Assembly (NCBI GenBank): GCA_002306745.1
Contig: DBSW01000155.1
Coordinates: forward strand, 1 to 57,208
DNA from: Dehalococcoidia bacterium UBA1332
Lineage (GTDB): Bacteria; Chloroflexota; Dehalococcoidia; Lucifugimonadales; Lucifugimonadaceae
Direction of reading: 5' to 3'
Length of the DNA: 57,208 nucleotides
Position 1 is the stretch's first letter; each line of letters begins with the position of its first letter. The notes under the pieces were generated by a model. That model ran no database searches. It had not been told where the DNA came from and saw nothing but the letters and a program-made list of their open reading frames with translations. A program made the position numbers and the translations under genes. Positions 27,596-35,379 of the stretch are shown one piece after another.

Positions 27596-28960
27596 ATGAC
27601 AACTGTCAGGGTAATAATCATAGGGGGTGGAATCGCCGGCCTTGCCACAGCAGTCCGGCTAATCAATCACGACATAAAACCGGTTGTGCTAGAAAAACGT
27701 CCATTCCTAGGAGGGCGCGCTTTCTCATTTTACGACAGGGAATCAGGTGAGGAAATCGATAATGGACAACATGTTTTCCTTGGAGCTTGTGACCAGTTTC
27801 TGCAATACATAACTGAGATCGGAGGAGCTGATCAAGTATCACTTAATAAACGTATTGGGTTCCCTGTCATAAAACGAGGCAAAACTAGTTGGATAAAAGC
27901 AAAAAATCTACCGACCAGAATAGTAAATCTACTGGCACTGCTCGGGTACAACCATATTGGGTTCATTGGAAAAGCCCAAATACTCTGGGGGCTTTTATTA
28001 ATCCTACTGTGCAACACTAAAACTGAAGCCAAGCACGATAAAATAAACTTTGACCAATGGCTTAGAAACCACGGGCAGAATAACGAAACTATCGACAATT
28101 TCTGGAATTTAATAGTTTTGCCAAGCCTAAATGACCAAATAACCGCAGTCAGCGCCAAGACTGGAATCGAACTGTTCAAAGTTGCACTTCTAAGTTCCGC
28201 AGAAAACCCTGCTATAGGTATCCCATTAGAAGGACTATCAACTTTAGTAGGAGAAAATGCCCGCCGATATATCGAGAATAACGGCGGGGAGATTCACACC
28301 GGGGTAGCCGTAGATTCACTGGACTTTAAAGCAGAACGAGCAGTTGGAGTGAAATCAGTGAATGGCTTACTTTTCACAGGTGACGCAGTCGTATCTGCTG
28401 TTCCCGCTGCTGCCATGCTCCGCCTGAAACCGACGAAACTTATAAACTCAAACATATTTTTTAAAGCTGCAAAATATGTCCAAACAGCGCCTATAGTCGC
28501 AATTCATATCTGGTACGACCGTCATGTAATGAATGAGCCATACGCTGCGATCCTAGATTCACCGTTACAGTGGGTGTTTAACGAAACTATGCTCAAGTCA
28601 AAAAAGGATACCAGTCAACATATTGTAATTTCTCTTAGTGGAGCGTGGGAATGGAAAGACCGTCCCAAAAATGAATTAAGGAGCATATTCGTCGAAGCAA
28701 TGAAAGAATCGTTCCCATTAACACGTGAAGCTTCAATCGAGAAATTCACGGTTGTCAAAATGCTGGATGCAACTTTTCGGGTAACTCCTGGCTCACGTTT
28801 AACTCGCCTACAGCAACGAACACCAATCACAAATTTTTATTTGGCTGGCGATTGGACTGATACAGGTTGGCCATCGACAATGGAATCCGCTGTTAGAAGT
28901 GGAAATATCGCCGCCAAATTCATAGTTGAAGATGTGAACTCAGGCACGTTGAAACGGTGA
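27596..28960 (+). CDS. hpnE: HpnE: squalene-forming FAD-dependent oxidoreductase
   Basis: 454-aa flavin amine oxidase/phytoene desaturase-like protein. The Rossmann FAD motif IIIGGGIAGLATAVRLI is at the N-terminus, followed by LGGRAFSFYDRESGEEIDNGQHVFLGA, the hallmark of HpnE. The C-terminal FAD motif is Y-L-A-G-D-W-T-D-T-G-W-P-S-T-M-E-S-A. It reduces hydroxysqualene to squalene. No squalene-hopene cyclase (hpnF) follows in the window. Confidence 0.92.
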   Translation: MTTVRVIIIGGGIAGLATAVRLINHDIKPVVLEKRPFLGGRAFSFYDRESGEEIDNGQHVFLGACDQFLQYITEIGGADQVSLNKRIGFPVIKRGKTSWIKAKNLPTRIVNLLALLGYNHIGFIGKAQILWGLLLILLCNTKTEAKHDKINFDQWLRNHGQNNETIDNFWNLIVLPSLNDQITAVSAKTGIELFKVALLSSAENPAIGIPLEGLSTLVGENARRYIENNGGEIHTGVAVDSLDFKAERAVGVKSVNGLLFTGDAVVSAVPAAAMLRLKPTKLINSNIFFKAAKYVQTAPIVAIHIWYDRHVMNEPYAAILDSPLQWVFNETMLKSKKDTSQHIVISLSGAWEWKDRPKNELRSIFVEAMKESFPLTREASIEKFTVVKMLDATFRVTPGSRLTRLQQRTPITNFYLAGDWTDTGWPSTMESAVRSGNIAAKFIVEDVNSGTLKR

Positions 28961-28975
28961 TCTGATGTCAACAAA

Positions 28976-29004
28976 TTGACTATCGCGTACAAATAAAACA
29001 TAAC
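28976..29004 (+). promoter_or_regulatory. Candidate promoter for the tetrapyrrole operon
   Basis: TTGACT (28976-28981), a 17-base spacer and CATAAC (28999-29004) lie directly after hpnE. The 5' leader to ahbAB would be about 145 bases. I see no obvious structure in the leader. Confidence 0.4.
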
Positions 29005-29154
29005 AATCAACTTAGAAAACCAATTTCTCGTATATTTATATGCAAAACAGACACTGATGAACTTGTGCCTAGGCTACAATTTAGTCCCGAGAAACCATAA
29101 AAATACTCCAAACGACGTTGACCACAGGCACCCATTAAAAGAACACCCGCCCAC

Positions 29155-30192
29155 ATGCCATTAGACGAATTTGATTCTATCGATCGTATGATCATGAACA
29201 AAATCCAAGCCGAGTTCCCCATGGTCGATCAACCATACAAGGTGATCGGTCAAACATTGGGAATTGACGAGCAAGAAGTGATGGATAGGATAGACAGTCT
29301 TAGACGAAAAAATGTTGTTCGACAAATCGGAGCGATATTTGATACGCGAAAACTCAAATATCAATCCATGCTGGTTGCAATGAAATTTGAAAAAAACGAG
29401 CTAGATCAAGCAGCACAATTACTCAATCGTCATCCGGGTATCAGCCACAACTATGAACGTGGTGGATATTTCAACCTGTGGTTCACTATAGCAGTACCAC
29501 CTGATCGCTCACTCGAAAATGAAGTTAAAACGCTCGGAAAAATCACAGGGGCACTATCGACTCGCCTATTACCTACCATCAAGTTTTTCAAGATAGGTGT
29601 TAATTTCGACATGATTCAGGGTCGTTCGAACGCCAAAGATGGATACCGGCCCGAAGATCAGGGAATGACAAGCACGACAGGACCTGAAATAACAGATGAT
29701 CTGATTCAGTATGTGAAGGTGATGCAAGAAGATCTTGTTACGATTTCCCGACCGTTCCAGCCGATGGCCGACGAACTAAATATGACAACCCAGCAGCTAT
29801 TCGAACGCGCTAACGAACTAATACAACAAAAAGTTATGCGTCGGTATAGCGCTGTACTACATCATCGCCGCGCCGGTTTTTCATCAAATGCAATGATCGT
29901 ATGGAAGGTTCCGGAAGAGCAATCAGAGGAAATCGGCGTGGTCATGGCGCAGCACCCAGCGGTTACCCACTGTTACCAACGTCCAACATATAACGACTGG
30001 CCTTATTCGCACTTCACAATGGTTCATGGAACCAATGAAGAAGAGTGTGAACGATTCGGAGAAGAGATAGCAGCAGCTACGGGGATAACCGAAAAACAGC
30101 TCGTATACAGCCTTAGAGAGTTCAAAAAAACAAGAGTGCGGTACTTCGTAGAAGATGAATTCCTAATACAAGAACTCCAACCATTAAGCTGA
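29155..30192 (+). CDS. ahbAB: Fused siroheme decarboxylase AhbA-AhbB (NirDL-like)
   Basis: 345-aa protein made of two successive Lrp/AsnC-like units, about 1-165 and 175-345, each with an N-terminal helix-turn-helix-like part (IDRMIMNKIQAEFPMVDQPY; FQPMADELNMTTQQL) and a RAM-like alpha/beta part. The pairs SHNYERGGYFNLWFTI and THCYQRPTYNDWPYSHFTMV are the repeated motif of AhbA/AhbB/NirDLGH proteins, not of DNA-binding Lrp. The enzyme decarboxylates siroheme to 12,18-didecarboxysiroheme, used for heme b (Ahb route) or heme d1. Usually two genes encode this heterodimer; here they are fused. It is the first gene of the operon with sirC, hemC, cobA-hemD and hemB. Confidence 0.87.
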   Translation: MPLDEFDSIDRMIMNKIQAEFPMVDQPYKVIGQTLGIDEQEVMDRIDSLRRKNVVRQIGAIFDTRKLKYQSMLVAMKFEKNELDQAAQLLNRHPGISHNYERGGYFNLWFTIAVPPDRSLENEVKTLGKITGALSTRLLPTIKFFKIGVNFDMIQGRSNAKDGYRPEDQGMTSTTGPEITDDLIQYVKVMQEDLVTISRPFQPMADELNMTTQQLFERANELIQQKVMRRYSAVLHHRRAGFSSNAMIVWKVPEEQSEEIGVVMAQHPAVTHCYQRPTYNDWPYSHFTMVHGTNEEECERFGEEIAAATGITEKQLVYSLREFKKTRVRYFVEDEFLIQELQPLS

Positions 30193-30242
30193 ATAGCCAG
30201 CTATCCCAACCTGAAACAAACAAGATAAGAAAGGAGAAAATT

Positions 30243-30953
30243 GTGCCGCGCTACTACGGTATATACCTCGATGTAAAAGAACGCCTCGGAATCGTTTTTG
30301 GAGGCGACGCACACGAAGGCGAAAGGAAAGTGAGCTACCTGCTCGAATGCGGCGCTAAGGTCAAGTTATTCAGCCCAAACGACGAGATATCTACAAATTT
30401 GAAAGCATTAGCAAAAACCGGACGGATCGAATGGGTTAATCGCAAATATCAACCGGGAGACCTATCTGGTGCCTGGGTAGTGATAGTTGCAGACACTTCC
30501 TCGCCAGAAATCAATGAGGCAATTGCGAACGAAGCAGCGGATAAAAATATTTTATTAAACGTTATGGACGTCACTCCATTATGCACTTTTATTGCACCTT
30601 CTCTAGTACACAGAAATGATGTTACAGTCGCAATATCATCTGCAGGAACCAGCCCAGCGCTAGCTCGCCGACTGCGTGAAGAAATGACCGCAGAATCTTG
30701 TAATTGTTTACGATGGGCGAATGTCGGACCGATATTCACAGAGGTTAGAAAAGATATTCGAGGTAGAGGGATTGTCTGTTGTCCTGAAAAATGGCAAAAA
30801 TTTATGACACCTGACTGGTTAGACGAAGCCGAACACGGAGACCTTGAGAAAGCGACAAAACAGCTAACATCTGGAATCGAAAGCGTAAACTGTCAATCTT
30901 GTCAACCTTACGGATCATGCCAAAGACTCGAATCATCCCCACCAAATCATTAA
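30243..30953 (+). CDS. sirC: Precorrin-2 dehydrogenase (SirC/CysG-N type) with Cys-rich tail
   Basis: 236-aa NAD-dependent enzyme oxidising precorrin-2 to sirohydrochlorin. The Rossmann start is IVFGGDAHEGERKVSYLLECGAKVKLFSP split across about residues 17-46, and the family segments L-L-N-V-M-D, F-I-A-P-S-L-V and ISSAGTSPALARRLREEM follow. The GTG start has a clear AAGGAG ribosome site. The last 45 residues are unusual: several Cys, including C-x2-C-x5-C near the end and C-x-C and C-C pairs earlier, which could bind a metal or cluster. Whether it also chelates iron, as Met8/CysG do, cannot be told. Confidence 0.88.
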   Translation: MPRYYGIYLDVKERLGIVFGGDAHEGERKVSYLLECGAKVKLFSPNDEISTNLKALAKTGRIEWVNRKYQPGDLSGAWVVIVADTSSPEINEAIANEAADKNILLNVMDVTPLCTFIAPSLVHRNDVTVAISSAGTSPALARRLREEMTAESCNCLRWANVGPIFTEVRKDIRGRGIVCCPEKWQKFMTPDWLDEAEHGDLEKATKQLTSGIESVNCQSCQPYGSCQRLESSPPNH

Positions 30954-30975
30954 CGTATACACCTCCTCAAAAACG

Positions 30976-31911
30976 ATGACTCAGACCATCCGAGTGATAA
31001 AAGTCGGCACACGTGGCAGCGACCTTGCGCTCAAACAAACAGCGCAAGTTGTTACTGCGTTGAGGGAACTAAATCCCACCGTAAAATTCGAAGTTAACGT
31101 TGTAAAAACGACCGGAGATATTAAACGTAGAGAAAACATAGAGACACTTGGCGTTGGCGTGTTTGTCCGAGAGCTTGAAAGTGCTCTTATCGATAGCCGT
31201 ATTGACATTGCAGTACACAGCCTGAAAGACATGCCTGCTGCATTGCCAATTGATTTCAAGCTGGCAGCAGTTCCAATTAGAGAGGACCCACGTGACGCAA
31301 TAATCAGTAAAAGTGGAGAATCTCTCAATGATCTTCAAGCAGGTTCTATAATCGCTACTGGCAGTGCTCGCAGAAAAGCGTTAATCAAATTAGCACGCCC
31401 AGATCTCGAAGTGGTACCCATACGCGGTAACGTGCCGACACGTCTTGAAAAACTTAATGAACACAATGGGCCAGACGCCGTTATGCTTGCTGCCGCAGGA
31501 CTTAATCGATTAGGTATATCGGACAAAATTTCAGCGTATTTACCTTGTATGGAATTTGTAGCGGCCGTAGGGCAAGGCGCATTAGCACTGGAGATTCGAA
31601 CTAGCGACTCTCAGACATTCGACATCGCAAATAAGTTAAATGACTATAACAGTTATAAAGCTGTGAGCTGTGAACGCGCTTTTCTTGAAATTGTAGGTGG
31701 GGGTTGTTCTGCTCCGATTGCAGCGCACGCAGAAATCACGGGAAATAAAATCGAGCTTTCCGGATTCGCCTCGACACCAGATGGAACTGAATCTATCAGA
31801 AAACGAGTATCAGGAGACACCAAAGATTCAATCAGCCTAGGACGTCAACTTGGCGAATTTTTCGTAAACAAAGGAACCAGAAAACTAATAAAAGGGAAAT
31901 CAGGTAACTGA
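30976..31911 (+). CDS. hemC: Hydroxymethylbilane synthase (porphobilinogen deaminase)
   Basis: 311-aa enzyme that polymerises four porphobilinogen units. Signatures are GTRGSDLALKQT, VHSLKDMPA (catalytic Asp region), ATGSARRKA, VPIRGNVPTRLEKL and the dipyrromethane-cofactor Cys in GGGCSAPIAAHA (Cys244). It is about 22 bases after sirC, and its TGA abuts the ATG of the cobA-hemD fusion with no gap. Confidence 0.96.
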   Translation: MTQTIRVIKVGTRGSDLALKQTAQVVTALRELNPTVKFEVNVVKTTGDIKRRENIETLGVGVFVRELESALIDSRIDIAVHSLKDMPAALPIDFKLAAVPIREDPRDAIISKSGESLNDLQAGSIIATGSARRKALIKLARPDLEVVPIRGNVPTRLEKLNEHNGPDAVMLAAAGLNRLGISDKISAYLPCMEFVAAVGQGALALEIRTSDSQTFDIANKLNDYNSYKAVSCERAFLEIVGGGCSAPIAAHAEITGNKIELSGFASTPDGTESIRKRVSGDTKDSISLGRQLGEFFVNKGTRKLIKGKSGN

Positions 31912-33447
31912 ATGCCAAATTCAGACTCAGAACTAGGCAAGGTATACCTCGTAGGAGCCGGACCGGGTGATCCTGGTCTAATGACTGTCAAGGGACTGGA
32001 CTGCCTACGTAATGCTGACGCGGTAGTCCACGACAGACTCGCTTCATCAAGGCTTTTACGTGAAGCCCGTCAGGATGCAAAAATATATGATGCTGGCAAA
32101 CAGCGCGGCGAGCATAGAATGACACAAACAGAGATCAACAAACTACTTGTTGACCTCGGGTCAGCTGGAAACAATGTATGTCGTCTTAAGGGGGGAGACC
32201 CCTTTATTTTTGGGCGTGGCGGAGAGGAAGCAATTGAACTGACAGCCGCCGGTATCCCATGGGAAGTGGTGCCTGGAATTTCATCAACCATCGCCGCACC
32301 CGCATATGCAGGGATTCCTGTCACACAACGAGGTATATCCACATCGGTAACTATAGTTACTGGTAGTGAAGATCCTAATAAACTCGATTCAACAATCAAC
32401 TGGGACGCTCTTGCAAGATTATCGGGAACTCTGGTATTTGTGATGGCATGGAAAGGGATGAAGGATATCGTTTCAGCTCTCACATCACGCGGCATGTCTA
32501 AAGAACGATCAGCAGCCCTAATCCAATGGGGAACCACTGCAAAACAAAAAGTCGTGACGGGACCAATAAATGAAATCGTCGATCGCGGAGTAGACGCTAA
32601 AATTGGAGCGCCTGTAGCACTAGTTGTCGGGGAAGTCGCCGATCTTCGTAAATCAATGTCGTGGTTTGATCAACGACCACTTTTTGGAAAAAAAATTCTG
32701 GTCACACGAGCACGCACGCAAGCTAGCAGACTAGTCAGTCACCTTGAAGATTTAGGGGCGGAAGTGTTCGAATATCCAACAATAGAAATAGTACCGCCAC
32801 GTGACCATGGACCTTTAGATAAAGCTCTAAGAAACATTCAACATTATGACTGGATAATGTTCACAAGCTCTAATGCAGTACGCGGGTTGAGCAATCGTTT
32901 AAAAGCACTGAATACCGACTCTCGTTCTCTTTCGCATTTGAAATTCGGAGTTAATGGTCCGTCAACCGCAAAAGCCCTGTCCCAGCTCGGCATTAATGCA
33001 GATCTCATTCCTGAGCAATATCTTGCAAGCGCTATGGTTGAATTATTAAAAGAAAAGCATATTTACCCACGGAATGTCCTGTTTCCACGTAGTGAAATCG
33101 GACGAGAAACCCTAGCGCTAGGGTTACGCGAAATAGGATCGAATGTCGACGAGGTGATTGCTTACTCCACTCAGTCTCCAGCAAATACCGGAGAGCTAGC
33201 ACGCAAAGCCTACGCCGAAGGAATAGATTTCACCACATTCACAAGCTCGTCGACTGTGAGAAACCTTGTCGACCTACTTGGTGGATCTCCTGACAAAATA
33301 AACACAAGTAAAACAGTCATGATCGGTCCAATGACAGCGGAAACGGCTAAAGAGCTTAACGTGAACATTGATATAGAGGCTGATGAACAGTCAATCGCTG
33401 GAATAGTTGCAGCCATAAAATCTCACGTTGCAGGATCAAAACATTAG
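31912..33447 (+). CDS. cobA-hemD: Fused uroporphyrinogen-III methyltransferase and uroporphyrinogen-III synthase
   Basis: 511-aa bifunctional protein. The N-terminal half (about 1-255) is SUMT/CobA: VYLVGAGPGDPGLMTVKG, VVHDRLASSRLL, CRLKGGDPFIFGRGGEEA and VPGISSTIAAPAYAGIPVT. The C-terminal half (from FGKKILVTRARTQASRLV) is HemD: FTSSNAVRGL, LFPRSEIGRETLALGL and FTSSSTVRNLVDLL. The polypeptide closes hydroxymethylbilane to uroporphyrinogen III and methylates it to precorrin-2, the substrate of the neighbouring SirC. This fusion is known in clostridia and other bacteria that route heme through siroheme. Confidence 0.95.
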   Translation: MPNSDSELGKVYLVGAGPGDPGLMTVKGLDCLRNADAVVHDRLASSRLLREARQDAKIYDAGKQRGEHRMTQTEINKLLVDLGSAGNNVCRLKGGDPFIFGRGGEEAIELTAAGIPWEVVPGISSTIAAPAYAGIPVTQRGISTSVTIVTGSEDPNKLDSTINWDALARLSGTLVFVMAWKGMKDIVSALTSRGMSKERSAALIQWGTTAKQKVVTGPINEIVDRGVDAKIGAPVALVVGEVADLRKSMSWFDQRPLFGKKILVTRARTQASRLVSHLEDLGAEVFEYPTIEIVPPRDHGPLDKALRNIQHYDWIMFTSSNAVRGLSNRLKALNTDSRSLSHLKFGVNGPSTAKALSQLGINADLIPEQYLASAMVELLKEKHIYPRNVLFPRSEIGRETLALGLREIGSNVDEVIAYSTQSPANTGELARKAYAEGIDFTTFTSSSTVRNLVDLLGGSPDKINTSKTVMIGPMTAETAKELNVNIDIEADEQSIAGIVAAIKSHVAGSKH

Positions 33448-33460
33448 AGATAATAACGAA

Positions 33461-34441
33461 ATGGCCAGAGAGCAATATAAACAAATTAGGCGCCTGCGAA
33501 GAAATACAACACTTCGAGAGATGCTCAAAGAAAACCGACTTTCACCGGCGGAATTCATATACCCAATGTTTGTAACCAACGGTTCTGGTATACGAAACCC
33601 CATAAAACCTATGCCTGGCATAGATCAGATCTCTGTGGACATCGCAGTAGAAGAGGCTCAGAGAGCTTTTGAAGTAGGAGTCAAAGCAGTTCTTATATTT
33701 GGGTTACCGGACGAAAAAGACGCATTAGGCTCAAGCGCCAGTGACCCTACAGAAGCGGTACAGTCAGCTATAACAGAAATTAAACTAGGATCACCTGACA
33801 CATACGTCATTACTGATGTCTGCCTGTGTGAGTACACGGATCATGGACACTGTGGGATCATAAAGGACGAAGACCTAGATAGCGAAGCCACTCTTCCTTT
33901 GTTGGCTAAAACAGCTGTCTCACACGTCAGGGCTGGAGCAGATATGGTCGCCCCGTCAGCGATGATCGACGGACAAGTCGCCATAATCAGAAGCGAATTG
34001 AATGAAAAAGGATTCAACGATGTACCGATAATGGGGTATTCAGCAAAGTACACGTCAGCATTCTACGGACCATTTAGGATCGCCGCGGAATCTGCACCTA
34101 AGTTCGGCGATCGTGGTAGCTATCAAATGGGTTTTACGCAAAGTAGCGAAGCGATACGTGAAATACAATCAGATATCGAAGAAGGTGCAGATATTGTAAT
34201 GGTAAAGCCCGCTCTCGCTTACCTAGATGTAATAAAAGAAGCATCAATCAGATTCAATACACCAATTGCTGCCTACAATGTAAGCGGCGAGTATTCAATG
34301 ATTTCAGCAGCAGGCAACGCTGGATGGATCAATAGGGAAAAAGCCATTATGGAGGTGCTTACATCGATCAAACGTGCTGGTGCTAATCTCATTATCACAT
34401 ACAGCGCCATTGAAGCCGCACAATTACTGTCGAGAGGTTAG
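33461..34441 (+). CDS. hemB: Delta-aminolevulinic acid dehydratase (porphobilinogen synthase)
   Basis: 326-aa TIM-barrel enzyme condensing two 5-aminolevulinate. The zinc-type cysteine cluster is TDVCLCEYTDHGHCG (Cys121, 123, 131). The active-site lysines lie in MGYSAKYTSAFYGPFR (Lys196) and DIVMVKPALAYLDV (Lys249). I prefer the ATG at 33461, 13 bases after the previous stop; an in-frame TTG at 33428 would overlap cobA-hemD and adds residues with no family match. It is last in the operon. The ALA-forming genes hemA and hemL are absent. Confidence 0.96.
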   Translation: MAREQYKQIRRLRRNTTLREMLKENRLSPAEFIYPMFVTNGSGIRNPIKPMPGIDQISVDIAVEEAQRAFEVGVKAVLIFGLPDEKDALGSSASDPTEAVQSAITEIKLGSPDTYVITDVCLCEYTDHGHCGIIKDEDLDSEATLPLLAKTAVSHVRAGADMVAPSAMIDGQVAIIRSELNEKGFNDVPIMGYSAKYTSAFYGPFRIAAESAPKFGDRGSYQMGFTQSSEAIREIQSDIEEGADIVMVKPALAYLDVIKEASIRFNTPIAAYNVSGEYSMISAAGNAGWINREKAIMEVLTSIKRAGANLIITYSAIEAAQLLSRG

Positions 34442-34485
34442 AAATCTAATCGTAAAATCGTGCAGCAGAAATTCTTCCATCACTA

Positions 34486-34513
34486 TCGACACATGTATAC
34501 AAATTAATATTAA
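34486..34513 (+). promoter_or_regulatory. Candidate promoter for the aquaporin gene
   Basis: TCGACA (34486-34491), a 16-base spacer and TATTAA (34508-34513) precede the aquaporin ATG by about 80 bases. The match is moderate, and the position between hemB and an independently spaced gene makes it plausible. Confidence 0.33.
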
Positions 34514-34594
34514 AACCAAGAAGTATTCAGTAGAACTACATCTTAAAAACAAAAACTACACATACACACAACTTCTATAGACAAGGAGAAACGT

Positions 34595-35335
34595 ATGAAA
34601 GAGTTGATCTCTAGCACTAACCTTCGCTACACGGCTGCAGAACTGATAGCGACATTCATGTTCGTATTCATGGGTGTTGGAGCCGTGGGAGCCGCAACAC
34701 ATGCTGGATTATCACTGATGTCCCCTTTTGATACAGCGGGACTAATTGTGATTGCACTCGGCCACGGTCTTGGAATTTTCCTAGGAATCATTGTTTTTGG
34801 GCGCATTACAGGCGCTCACATGAACCCTGCCGTCACAATCGCCACAGTTATCTCAGGGAACTTGAGTGTTATCCGCGGTGTTTCTTATGTATTAGGCCAA
34901 CTTATAGGGGCAATCGTCGCAATTGTTCTAATCGACACCGTCGTTTGGAATGTAGACTCTCTTGGAGTACACGGATTGACGGTGCCTACAAATAAAGCGT
35001 TAGCGATTGAAGTTATTCTAACCTTCTTCCTAGTTTTCACTATATTCGCAAGTGTAATTGATAAACGAGGAAACGCAGCTTGGGCACCTATTGCGATCGG
35101 ACTCGTAGTATTTGTCGATCACTTGATAGCAGTTCCACTCACAGGCGCTTCAATGAATCCTGCACGAACATTAGGTCCCGCACTAGTCCACGGCGATTGG
35201 GCCGATCACTGGGTCTACTGGGCTGGACCAATTATCGGCGGCATAGTAGCCGCCGTGACCTATGTGCTTCTGTTCTGTGAAAAATCTGAAAGGGATAAAC
35301 TAGGATGTCTTAAATTAACATCAGAAGAGACTTAA
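34595..35335 (+). CDS. Aquaporin / major intrinsic protein channel
   Basis: 246-aa MIP-family channel with six hydrophobic helices and both pore motifs: AHMNPAVT (NPA at 77-79) and ASMNPARTLGP (188-190). It conducts water and possibly small neutral solutes across the inner membrane. An AAGGAG site lies before the ATG. The gene is not obviously in an operon; the downstream hairpin at 35400-35450 could terminate it. Confidence 0.94.
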   Translation: MKELISSTNLRYTAAELIATFMFVFMGVGAVGAATHAGLSLMSPFDTAGLIVIALGHGLGIFLGIIVFGRITGAHMNPAVTIATVISGNLSVIRGVSYVLGQLIGAIVAIVLIDTVVWNVDSLGVHGLTVPTNKALAIEVILTFFLVFTIFASVIDKRGNAAWAPIAIGLVVFVDHLIAVPLTGASMNPARTLGPALVHGDWADHWVYWAGPIIGGIVAAVTYVLLFCEKSERDKLGCLKLTSEET

Positions 35336-35379
35336 TACCCCCTATCAATGCGCTGGGTTCGAGCAATGGTTATAAGCGC

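Noticed and set aside
32070..32537. 155-codon antisense open frame inside cobA-hemD
   Set aside because: It is a shadow of a strongly conserved gene; its composition shows no known family and there is no ribosome site. Other long antisense frames (for example 9954-10310 and 46770-47237) were rejected for the same reason.
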